Shown piece after piece: positions 42,857-53,847 of a stretch of 64,000 nucleotides of DNA (positions are counted from its first letter, which is position 1; each line of letters opens with the position of its first letter). Origin of the DNA: Bolinopsis microptera (Eukaryota; Ctenophora; Tentaculata; Lobata; Bolinopsidae). The stretch lies in NCBI RefSeq assembly GCF_026151205.1, contig NC_087082.1, forward strand, positions 14,851,365 to 14,915,364, in the 5' to 3' direction. The translations under genes were made by a program, and so were the position numbers. The notes beneath the pieces were generated by a model. That model was given only the letters and a program-made list of their open reading frames with translations. It was not told where the DNA came from and made no database searches.

Positions 42857-43851
42857 AAATCGTTGCATCTGGAAGGGTTGACATCGTTATTTAAGTATAA
42901 CTCAAAATCTTCATTGTACATTGTCCCAAATTTTCCCAAAATATCAAATATTAAAAAAGCATTATGTTTACGTAGGCAAACATTTTTGATTTTGCAAAAA
43001 TTGCAGGAAGTGTTTGTTTTATTTTAGGAAATAAGCACTATGCACCAGCCAATAATCATTTTTGTGATGTTTATAAGTTTTGAAAAATAAATAATATTAA
43101 TTAAAACTCGTGCCCGTGGTATGTCAACACAAATTTATTGCATTTTGTATAGTCTAGAACAGTGTGTTTAAAATTGCTCTAACCATAGAGCCCTCTCGCT
43201 TGCACATTGCAGTAGCGCGCGACCGCCGGAGGCGGCAAAATATATTCAACTTGTGAAACAAGCGCGTCACGCAGTACGCGTATACACATGGCTATGTGAA
43301 TGTTAAAAAACATTTTAACTAGAACTCTTTTTGTTAAATTGGTGATGAATAATAAAATTGTGATTTTGAATTTTAAAAATTGCGTTTCTTTCTTGTTTCT
43401 TAAATTAACAATTTAGTGTTAGTTCCTTTCTCGTCATGAGCAAAGTTGTCCATGTCCGTTGTTAATTGACTAGCCCGACGCGCGCTACTTCGTAGCACTT
43501 GCTTTGTTGTAGGTTTATAACCTACCAGGACGCGCGCTGAGTTAGTAGACTCGTCGACGGTCCTAATATTTGAAACAAATATTTTACGAGTATCACCCGT
43601 TAATTGCCTCGGGCCAAAATTTCGAGAAGAAAGCGTCGCGCGCTACTCCGAAGAAATTTAAACGAATAACATCCGTCAACAAGGAAAGAAAAATGACAAT
43701 ATGCATTTATTTGACAATGTAGAATTTAATTAATATAAATACAAAATGCAATGAAAATGTTTGATTTATACGTCATATTGAATTTTGGACGCGAAGTGCG
43801 CGCGGTGGTAAATGAATGGCAAATTAAATTTTGATCAATTTTAAACTTTCT

Positions 43852-44025
<174 letters not shown>

Positions 44026-44111
44026 ACCAATAATAAACTATTAAGTTAAAATTATAAAATAACAAGACTTGGAAACACTTGACTAAGATTTAATTGAAAT
44101 GTGTAGAACTT

Positions 44112-44365
44112 TAAGTAAAATACAATTTAAGTAAAATACAATTTTTATTTTCCACAGAAGAATCAATACATATTGAATTATAAATATCCGATAATTCCAT
44201 TAATAATCATTAAAAGTTGCTTTGTCATTTGTAAAATCAAAAACGAAAAGCCCTACGCTGAACGCGCGCGGCATTTTTTGCAGCTGCCTAGCTTCAAGCT
44301 TGTAGCCGCTAACATCAAAGCCGCCGCGCGCGCCCAGCGCTGGGGTGCATTCTCATTAACAATTA
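44112..44365 (+). repeat. Dispersed repeat, copy 2
   Basis: Same sequence family as 37735-37962, with an extra CATTTTTTGCAGCTGCCTAG segment and denser CpG (GCCGCCGCGCGCGCCCAGCG). Confidence 0.8.
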
Positions 44366-44452
44366 AACTTGGTCAAAGATATTTATATACAATTCCTAAA
44401 TTAAATCAATAATCATGTTAATATGAGTATTCAACACTACTCGACAACAAAT

Positions 44453-44612
44453 ATTTGCCGGCCCATCGACGATTCAGTCGCCGAAACAAAAATCAAATGT
44501 TTGCTTTTTCGTTTCGGGGACTGTTTGAACTCAGTACCATATCCGACTAATCACACTTTATAATGGTTAAAATACAAAGTAAAACGATTTTCCTCGATGG
44601 GCCGGCATTCGC
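44453..44612. mobile_element. Small inverted-repeat element (TGCCGGCCCATCGA)
   Basis: TGCCGGCCCATCGACGA at its left end is matched by TCGATGGGCCGGCA at its right end, with about 130 bp between. No coding capacity. Confidence 0.6.
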
Positions 44613-45427
44613 AACCGCGAAACGTTTTGAGTACGACAAACGATGACACCACCACCAGCCGTTAATTGATAAGTCCATGGGTGACGGGATAAAGTTAAAG
44701 TAAGATGTGTAATTTCATATTGCCTATCACCTATCACCTAAGTTACTTTGCATATACTGCTTCTAGTTACACGATAGCGATCTCAGTTCCCAATAACGTG
44801 TGACCCAACAGAGGGGATTGTGGAAGGACACGTACATTTTTCATTAACACGTGCCCTGATTACCCCCTCCGTTGAGCTACTATACGGGGAACGTTGACCG
44901 CCAGTCTGTAGTCAGATCGTTAATAAATTATACTTTAAATGTTAAAATTGGTTGCTGGGTGATGGTGTCAGTGAGAGACGTTAAGTTAGGTGAACATTGG
45001 TACAAAAATATAATAATCTAGCAGTTTATCTCAAAGTTAAAATCACTATTTGTTAAAGTATACAAACAGTTCTATTCAAAAGAACAAAGTCCGAGAGCAG
45101 AGAGAAGATTTGGAGACTATACACGCATATGTGGGGTTTAAATTTGGTATTAGTAATTTTAGGGTTCGACCGAAAATGTTGGTCGGTTGGTTAATAGGGA
45201 GCAGTCACTGTCATTAGAATTATCAGATTAGGAGCAACAATTAGAATCAAATTGGACATATTGTGTATTGTGTATTGTGAAATCAGTGAAACCTAGAATG
45301 GCGGTAAAATGCTAACGCGCCTTGTTATGCGCGCTAACATACTAGCTGCTGAAAATAAAGAAGTATATGCATGATAATGTCGTTTGGTGGCAGCGCCTGC
45401 CGATACCTGGATTATATTGTGTTTAAC
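44613..45427. other. Spacer and 3' tail of the LINE at 45428
   Basis: The part next to 45427 should be the 3' untranslated tail of the minus-strand LINE and includes an ACACAAT-type repeat near 45260-45285. The rest shows nothing recognised. Confidence 0.4.
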
Positions 45428-47262
45428 TTAGAATTCAGTGAAATTTTTTTCATTCCATTCAGCACCATACCTGTTTTGGGCATTCATCAATGACTTTTGT
45501 AATTTATTCTTAACAGAAGAACAAGAGGAATTAAAATTAAATGAGCCAATTTTACAAAACTCATTCCACAGCCACGCTGATTTATAGATGAATTGTTTAG
45601 TTGGACAAGGTGTGATTAACATATTGTCTTTCCTATGAGATATGGTGAACAAAGAGAACATTGAAATTGGTACTCTTGTCTTAATTATCTTAAAAAATTC
45701 CATTAGGCAACGTAGTCTATATAGGTTCTCTACAGCTAGTAATTTATGTTTTGCAAATAGAGGTTTGGTAGACTCCTTAACATAAAAATCGCAACCCAAA
45801 CGTTGGGAGCCGAACGGTCTAACTCTAGCACATGTTTTGAATTTGTCTACATACCTTTTATGGTCTCCGAATAGAATTCTTATACATTTCTTCTGAGTAA
45901 TAAATATTGGTTTTAACTGGATATTAGGAATACCTCCCCAGACAGAAATAGCAAAACCGAGATGTGATTCAAAGAGAGAATGGTAAATTTGTTTATATAG
46001 TGATTCTGGTAAGCATTTCTTAATACGGTAGATACGTCCACAAGCACTGCTTAGTTTTTTGTTAAGAGATTGTATGTGTGGTTTCCAACTTAATTTGTCA
46101 TCAATAATAACTCCAAGGAATTTAGTTTGACTAACACGCTTGATTACCTTGTTATTCATGGATAGGTAATAGCTATCTATATCGGCGTCTAATTCATTAT
46201 TGTTACGTTTATTTGGAGAGAAGTACATGTAACAGCACTTTTTTACATTAATGTGTAGTAGGTTTACTATCATGTACTTATTAACAGCCTGCAGTATTTT
46301 GTTAGCAATGTCATATACCTTATCCTTTGAGTCGGCTGCAACAAATATATTAGTGTCGTCAGCAAATAGAACAAATTTACCTAGACTTGTTATATTACAA
46401 ATATCATTTATGTACAGTATGAACAGTAGAGGTCCGAGCACACTCCCTTGGGGGACTCCAAATTCTACAGGTAATTCATCAGATTTTACATCAAGAACGT
46501 CCACAAATTGTTTTCTATTAGATAAATAACTAGAGATAAGATTTAGAGCATTTCCTCGGATACCATAGTTATTTAATTTTGTTATTAGCTTAGAGTGGTC
46601 TAGGGTATCAAAGGCTTTAGAAAGATCTACGAAGACACCTAGTACGTGCTGCTTTTTGCTAGTTAACGATTCAATATGTTCTACAGAATAATTAAGTGCA
46701 TGACTAGTGGAATGCCCTTTTCTGAAACCAAATTGGTTTCCATGAATTATTCCCTTAGAGGTTAAGAAACTATACAACCTAGCATATATCAGTTTTTCTA
46801 GTATTTTCCCAAAAACAGGTAGTGTCGATACGGGTCTATAATTTCCTAAAAGCTGTTCATCTTCCTTTTTGTAAATCGGACTAATTCTCCCTGTCTTAAG
46901 TTCTTCAGGAAATAGGCCTTCTTGCATGCATCTATTGAAATACTTCACTAAATATGGTGCAATTACTTGACACGACTTCTTAATTACATGAATAGGTATG
47001 TCGCTTGATTTACCATTTTTTAATTCGTTTATGGTCTCTATCATTTCAGCACTGTCACAGTCTTTAAGATAAATACTGGATGTGATGGATTTCGGGAGGT
47101 AGTCGGTAAATGTTGGTAAATCATTTATTCTTAAATAGTCATGAGAATACACTTCATTAAGATTAGATGCAATGGAAGCAAAGTACTTGTTGAACTCATT
47201 TGCAATTACACGACGATTGGTTACACGCTCATTATCAATAATAAAGTTAGGTTTTAAAAAAA
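45428..47262 (-). mobile_element. 5'-truncated LINE ORF2 (reverse transcriptase)
   Basis: A minus-strand frame open from about 47262, upstream of the first Met at 47152, giving about 610 residues. Blocks seen are ELKNGKSSDIPIHVIKKS, GNYRPVSTLPVFGKILEKL, HGNQFGFRKGHSTSHAL, VFVDLSKAFDTLDH (motif A), GVPQGSVLGPLLFILYINDI and LFADDTNIF (motif C, FADD). These are typical of the Jockey/CR1-group reverse transcriptases. The endonuclease and ORF1 are absent, so the insertion was 5'-truncated; the break is near 47262. The remaining frame is intact through to the stop. Confidence 0.9.
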
Positions 47263-48125
47263 CTTAAAAACTTAAACTTAAAATTTGGCGCTCACAGGTC
47301 CTCGTGATCATGTGATCGCCGCATACTGTTCTGTAAATGCGCAGGGCACCTTCAAGCTTAAATTATTCACCATACTGAGGCAGTCAACCAACGCGCGGCT
47401 TTATTTTTATGATATGATATGTTTTGATTGTTATTAATAAATACCAAAATTTAAATTTGTTTTACTAAAAATTTGTTTTACTAACCAGCAAGTTATTATT
47501 GTTTGAAGGTACAATTTTTGCAGTCAAAATCTTTTGTGGTTCAATCAAGTAGGGCATGGTTATGATAATTGTTCAACAGTGTACGTTTAAGATTTCCTCG
47601 CAAACACAACAGAATCATGACAAATCACACTTAGCCATTTTAAGGTTGAAAATTTTGGTTGTCAGGTGGGTCAGGCTAACATATTAGTAGGGAGGGCTTT
47701 CTTGTCAAACATGTGTATCCCTTTTGTAGGGAAATTGGAGCACACAATTTCAGTATCTTGTAGAGTTTGAGGTAGCAGTAGTTTTTAAGAGATTTTGGAT
47801 ACCGTTATGTTTGAATATCGGTTTAGTGTCTCTTATAAAATAATGACAAGTTTTTGGTGTCCTTTAGGTCTAGTGAAATTTAGACTCGGATAATTTATTA
47901 CGATATGAATCATTTTGCCCCACTAGTGATGTCCCTGTTGAATCATTGATGTTCAAATTGCAATAACCTATATCACTGGCAAGAACCTTTTTGATTTCTT
48001 AACCATGAAATTTGCTTCATCCACAGATACTGGATAAAGTTTATTAGAAAGTAATTTAATTAGACCGACTCGACTGTTAACTTAACCTAAATTTCGAACA
48101 GGCCTTAAAATAGTTACTGGTTCAG
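47263..48125. other. Spacer between two LINEs
   Basis: No gene or repeat family recognised. Confidence 0.4.
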
Positions 48126-48928
48126 ATATAATAATAATAATAATAATAATAACAAGGTATTTATATCCCGCTCATATTAGCAACTAGTAACCAAGAATGG
48201 TACTAGCTACTAATGTCAGAGCGGCTCTCATAACAAAGAGAAAACTATAATAATTTAGAATTCTCCAACAAAAAATTCTCATTTTCCTTTAAGCTGCTTT
48301 ATTGGTAACACTAACGTTTAAAAACTATATACGACAGACATGGTGGTACAATCAGACATCAGATGGAATAAACTATAAGAGAAAAATAATAATCTCGACA
48401 CATAATGGTTACCTTTATTTATTCAAAAGAATTTAATTAATTAAACTTCATTATACACTCTTCTTTATTTGTAGATCAAAACAACAAACACAAACTGTGG
48501 CCTGCATCCCCGTCAATACCACACAATCATTTAATGAGTTGCTCGAAAGGAAGTAGACCAGGCCGACGGATCCCCAGTCCAATTTCCCTGAGTATTGTCG
48601 CACCCAATTAAGGGAACTCGCACACTACATCACCCTGTACCCAACAGCTTGCAAGCAAGCTGCCGTTCACCCACCGGTTCACTGAGGTACAGGTAGATTG
48701 CCGAAGCATGTGCTACCAACTCTGCAATCATGTGGTACCGGCCAAGGATACAGGTTATAAAAATAAAAACAAGCCAGGGCATGGCAAATGGCAGTCTAGT
48801 CTCTCCGTGTAAGTGTAACTATACACACAACTCATGGCAGTTAAAAAATCCCATGGAATAATCTACAAACTAAGGCCAGGTTCTAGGAACATTCTAAAAA
48901 AGAAAAAAGAACACGGAAATAAATACGA

Positions 48929-51860
48929 CTAGGTATGTTCTAAATGATTGAAAAAATGGGTTTTTAAAGCCCGTTTAAAAGTATCAATGTTGTTAGCTTT
49001 TCTTACCGTATACGGTAGCAAGTTCCAGAGTTTTGGGGCTGCGTTGCTAAACCTCCTATCACCTAGCCTGATTTTACTGAGTCTACTGACCTTAAACCTT
49101 AAGTCATCACCAGACAGTTGCCGTGTTTTAGAATATGCTGCCTGGGAGTCAATCTGAAGAAGATCAGACAGATATGGTGGTGCTTGGCTGTACATAACCT
49201 TATACGCCAGAAGACAAATCTTGAAACTTATTCGTTCTTCAATGGGGAGAATGTGTGCTTTTTTGTAGTATTCAAGAAGATCTACATCACGGTCATCGAT
49301 GTTATAGATGAATCGTATTCCAGCATTCAGTACAGATTTGAGCTTTTGCAGTGACTTCATCGGTAGGCAAACATACAGTGCATTACAGTAGTCAAGCTTT
49401 GATATAACCAGTTGCTTCACTAGCATAACTTTTAAACTTTCATCAAGATAACATCGTATTCTCTTCAGATTAGTTAATGCCCACATTGACTTCTGTTTAA
49501 CACTGTTTAGCTGTCTTTCCATGGTAAAAGCTGGGTCTAGTTTGACTCCTAAACTCTTCCAATTGTCACCGACACATTCTGTTGGCATCACTTCCGTACT
49601 CCCAAAATTAACAGAAATTTGATTCTGTCCAAATTCTCTAAGAACCAAAGGCTTCCCAATGACTAGTAGCTCTGTTTTTGACTCATTAAGTTTCATATAA
49701 TTTTCAAGCATCCAGGCCCTTATTTCGTCAAGGCAGGCATTGATCTTAATTTTCATTTCACTTAGTTCTCCAGGTATTAGGGGTTCAAAAGAAATGTAGA
49801 GCTGCGAGTCATCTGCATATAGCTGAATACGAATCCCATATTTAGCAGCTATCTTCTGAAGTTGTTTATTGTACAGGATGAACAGAATCGGTCCAAGCAA
49901 AGATCCCTGAGGCACTCCAAAAAGAAGACACATTACATCAGATAGCTCCTGACCAACTTTGACATTGAAAGATCTTGCATGAAGATAATCCTCAAACCAG
50001 CTGTTAGCTTTACCTGTGATTCCAAAGTCAGCTAAGAGTTTTCTGATAAGAATCTTATGATCTATTGTGTCGAAAGCTGCTGAAAGGTCTAGCAGGACCA
50101 GTGTCACAATTCTACCCTGCTCGATTTCCCCAAGAATGTCATCAGTCATTTTCACTAATAAAGTCTCACAGCTATGTTTTGGTCTATAACCAGACTGAAC
50201 TGGACAATGAAGATCTTCTGCATCCAAGTATTCATTGAGTTGACTGAGTATGTACTTTTCAAGGATCTTGGACATAACCGGGAGATTTGAAACTGGTCTA
50301 TAGTTTTTTAGACAGTCAGGATCTGCTCCATCCTTTTTGAGGGTGGGTCTGACCACTGCTCTCTTAAGATCTGATGGAAACTTAGCAGTTTCAATGGAAA
50401 GGTTGACGATGTAGCAGAGAAATGGTGCTAGTTCTTTAATGCAGTGTTTCAGGAGAAACATGGGTATTGGATCTAAGTCACAGAACTTATTTGACATGCT
50501 TTTCACCAGGGTTTCCATCTCGGACACTTCTACTGCTTTAAAAGTCTCTAACTTTGACTCTTTTTCATCACCTCCTTTGTTTTCCTGGGGTTCGGCAGGT
50601 AAATCACGAAGGTTTTCAATAGAGGACCGAATGTTTTCCACTTTTCCAGAAAAGAAAGCTTTTAGATCATCTGCAACTTCCTTAGGATTTCCAGATGGCA
50701 TACTTGTCTGAGAATTACCCAACAAGCGATTGACTTTCTTGTAAAGGGATTTAATATCACCTGATGAAGCTGTGATAGAATTTCTATAGTATCCCTTTCT
50801 TTTTTCAAACTCCATACCCTGAAATTTATCCCGAAGTCCTACGTACGCTGATTTAAGTCCTTTTCCAGACCTCCAAGCTCTCTCTGCTCTTCTTCTCATT
50901 CTTCTCACTTCTCTCAGCTCTTCATCAATCCAGGGCGTTTCATTAGCTTTCACTTTCCTGTCCACTTCTGGGCAATGGGTGTCCATAAGGCTCGAAAGAA
51001 CTTCATTGTACTGTGTAACGGCCTCGTCTAGTGACCAGTCAAAGTTTCCTTGGCACAGAGATGAGTTCTTCAAACTTTCTCTAAAAATGTCTTTGTCAAG
51101 ATCTTTAAAATTTCGGTAGTTAACCTTTTTCCAAATCATCTTGGGTTTCTTACAGCAGTGATACCCTAAATCAAAATGAACTAGAAAGTGGTCAGAGGAT
51201 GTTCCTGATTTAGTCACCGAAACTGGGCCCATTCTGGACCTAAGGTTTTCTGTAGAGAGTATAAGGTCAATTGTACCACCTTGTTCATGCGTTGGTACAA
51301 TAGGCATGATTTGATAAAGGTCATAGTCTTGTAGAAGTCTTACCAATTTCATAGGGTACAAATCATTAGGACGCTCCATGTGAATGTTGAAATCTCCCAT
51401 CAGAAGAGGGATACCAGTCTTGGTACTTAAGTCATCTAGGTAGCTCTCGAACTCCTCTAGAAACATACATTCCGTGTATCTAGCTTTCTTTGTATAAGGA
51501 GGCCTGTATATGTTCACAAGACGAATCGAATCTGTCTCAGTCTCAGATTGGAGCAATGCTTCCATAACCTGGAACGTTTTGTATTTAGTTACCTTTTCGT
51601 TGACTTTTAAGGTTATTTCTGGTCTGTAAAGGAAAGCAATACCTCCTCCACCTCTGTGTTTTCTAGGATTTGATAGTATCTCCCAGCCATAACTCTTGAT
51701 CTCTTGAATCTTTACACTATCTGCCTCCTTAAGAAACGTTTCCTGGACAAAGCAAATATCACATTTCTGATCATTGAGGTGCTCCATCACTCCCACTGTC
51801 TTATTTACAAGCGATCTGACATTAAAGGTTCCAACCCTTAGGTTTTTGTTCTCTTTGTCA
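48929..51860 (-). CDS. LINE ORF2: endonuclease and reverse transcriptase
   Basis: About 970 residues. The first Met is at 51796, but the endonuclease start motif (RVGTFNVRSLVNKT) lies upstream of it in the same open frame, overlapping the ORF1 stop. Translation is therefore likely to begin by reinitiation or frameshift in that overlap. Endonuclease motifs are CFVQETFL, GDFNIH (134-139 from the Met) and SDHFLVHF (201-208). RT motifs are KNYRPVSNLPVMSKILEK, VLLDLSAAFDTIDH (A), FGVPQGSLLGPILF, and QLYADDSQLYI (C, YADD near 660). The C-terminus has the SKLDYCNALYVCLP and RRFSNAAPKLWNLLP motifs. No stop interrupts it, so it may encode active enzyme. Confidence 0.9.
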
Positions 51861-53033
51861 TGAGCTCCTTTACCCTGATTTGGTAGGAGTTTTTTGCATC
51901 ACTTGATGAGTGAGTTCTGGACATGACCCACAGTTTTTCTCTCACATAAAACGGACAAAGAGTGTCTGACGCCTTGTGTCTTGAATCTGACTTCTCTGAT
52001 CGATTCTTGCTATGTGAACAGTTCGTGCATCGTATGTCCCCTGTCTTTTTCTCTTTCTTCTTAATACAGTCCTTCGATTTGTGGCTTCCTGCACAGTAGA
52101 AACATGTTGGGTCTGAGTCTTTGGACTTGCAGTATATGGATCCACTTGTATGACCAAAACCTTGACAGTGATAACACTGTATAACGTGATACCTGTCCCT
52201 GACAGGGTACATTTCCAATCCCAGACAGATCCTGTTTCCAGCCTTTTTGATAACTTCCCTTATAGCCGGTGAAACCTGCAAAACGGCAAACCTATCTTTG
52301 TCATCCATAAAGACAGCCTTGAACTCATCACCACTTTCCATCAGGGTCTTGATAGTGTCATTCTTCTTCAGGACACCCTCCACTAGCTCTTCCTTCGTCT
52401 TTATGTCTGCATCAAGGCCTGAGATAGTTATCTTTGGATTAAGCTTCCTCAGTTCTTCCGACTTAGATGTGACATTATAATTGGATTTAAGCGCTTCTTC
52501 TGCATGACCTAGATCCTCTTTGGATTTGAACACCAGTCTGGCAACGCCTTCGGTTTTAGGGGGATTAGCCCTAACTACAGGAATATTGCTCAGTTTTTGC
52601 TTAAGATCCTTTTTCACAACTGTTGTCCATTCTTCACCCGAGATTTTATTATCTCCATCAGGTCCCAAGTCCTCAGACTTCTTTTCGACCACCAGAGTGT
52701 GCCTGACCTTGTCAGTATGCAAAGACTTCACACTAGAATTATACCTGACTGAGCTGTTGCCAAGCTCTCCTGAATAATATGTGGCAGTGTAGAAGCTAGT
52801 TCCTCTCTTACAATAGCTAAAACCTGTTCATGTGTACTGGATTCTTGTGGGCAAGACAGAGCTTCGATTGCTTTTTCAGCTAAATTGTAAGCCATTTTTA
52901 GGGACTGCCAAATGCCCTCCTTTGTATTAGTACACTTTTTAACATCATCACACTCAGATATTCTTACCTTAAGGGAGGTGTTGATTTTCTCCAACTCTAT
53001 CTCCAGTTTCTTCTTCAACTTCATATCCGCCAT
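51838..53033 (-). CDS. LINE ORF1 (zinc-knuckle protein), one frameshift
   Basis: The N-terminal 101 residues (53033-52728, coiled coil, Met at 53033) and the C-terminal 297 residues (to 51838) are in different frames. Loss of one base near 52750 explains this: ...ATAQS continues as RYNSSVKSLHTDKV. The C-terminal part has an RRM-like block (KITISGLDADIKTKEELVEG) and cysteine knuckles CYHCQGFGHTSGSIYC, CFYCAGSHKSKDC and CTNCSHSKNRSEKSDSRH, for nucleic-acid binding. Whether the indel is real or a sequencing error is open, since ORF2 next to it is intact. Confidence 0.8.
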
Positions 53034-53205
53034 AATACCCTGCCAAGTACTGAGGACCAGACTCGGATTTCCAAACTCTTTAGTTCTGAGAAAAACTATA
53101 CAGTAGTATTGAAGTAAGATTCCAAATCCTCAAATTATTTGTTATATAGTAGTGTTGAAAGTATTAAAAAGTATACCAAAAGAAATACCAAACTTAATTA
53201 TGATT

Positions 53206-53830
53206 AAACAGCTTGTTAATACAAATTAGCCTGTCTTATCCAAGAAAATTCGCTACACTTTTGCTGCACATTTCGTGCATATCTCTCACTCATTTTTCTC
53301 ACTGATGTGAAACTAATTTTCCTCTAAAATATCATCATCGCTGTTAACCTTATGAATCAGTACCAGTTACTACACCTTTGTTATATGAAATGGTAGTAAA
53401 AGGATCATATTAAGACATACAGGTAACACAAATATATGCTTATAGCAAAGCCCTGGGATATAAGATTGTTAGTCATATAAAAGCAACTTTCGTGCATATC
53501 TCTCACTCAAGCAAATTCCAATATTTTCCTCACTTTCGCAATACCTTTAAAAAAATCAAAAATCCTTATCAAATTTACTATTCATGCAACAATGATGTTA
53601 AACTCATTTTCCTCTGAAATATCAACATGAGCTTGTTAATACAAATTAGCCTGTCATATTCAAGAATATTCGCTACACTTTTGCTGCACATTTCGTTCAT
53701 ATCGCAAGAAAATTCCAATGTTTTCCTCACTTTTGCAATACCTTAACAAAAAATTAAAAATCCTTATCAAATGTACTATTTATGCAACAATGATGTTAAA
53801 CTCATTTTCCTCTAAAATATCATCACCGCC
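53206..53830. repeat. Imperfect direct repeats upstream of the ankyrin gene
   Basis: AGCTTGTTAATACAAATTAG + CCTGTC...CGCTACACTTTTGCTGC occurs at about 53210 and 53631. AAATTCCAATATTTTCCTCA ... AATCCTTATCAAATTTACTA ... CAACAATGATGTTAAACTCA occurs at about 53513 and 53710. CTCATTTTCCTCTAAAATAT-type sequence occurs three times. This is a local duplication next to the LINE 5' end. Confidence 0.75.
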
Positions 53831-53847
53831 AGGATACATGATATCTT

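Larger units (their letters stand above)
39231..43620. mobile_element. Possible composite element bounded by inverted repeats
   Basis: About 50 bp at 39231-39283 (AATTTGGCTG, AACGGGTGATACTCGTAAAA) is inverted at 43575-43617 (ATTTTACGAGTATCACCCGT, CAAAATTTCG). Inside it a second inverted pair joins 41597-41645 (CGACGAGTCCAACTCGGCGC) to 43508-43556 (GCGCTGAGTTAGTAGACTCG). No transposase frame lies between them, so this may be a non-autonomous nest or two unrelated inverted copies. Confidence 0.45.
48126..53150 (-). mobile_element. Nearly full-length two-ORF LINE
   Basis: Minus-strand element with ORF1, ORF2, a 3' untranslated region of about 0.8 kb and an ATA/TTA microsatellite tail at 48127-48151 after GCGGGATATAAATACC. 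APE-type endonuclease, reverse transcriptase without an RNase H seen, ORF1 zinc knuckles and a microsatellite 3' end place it in the Jockey/CR1/L2 group; I cannot name the clade. The 5' end is estimated near 53100-53150. Confidence 0.85.
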
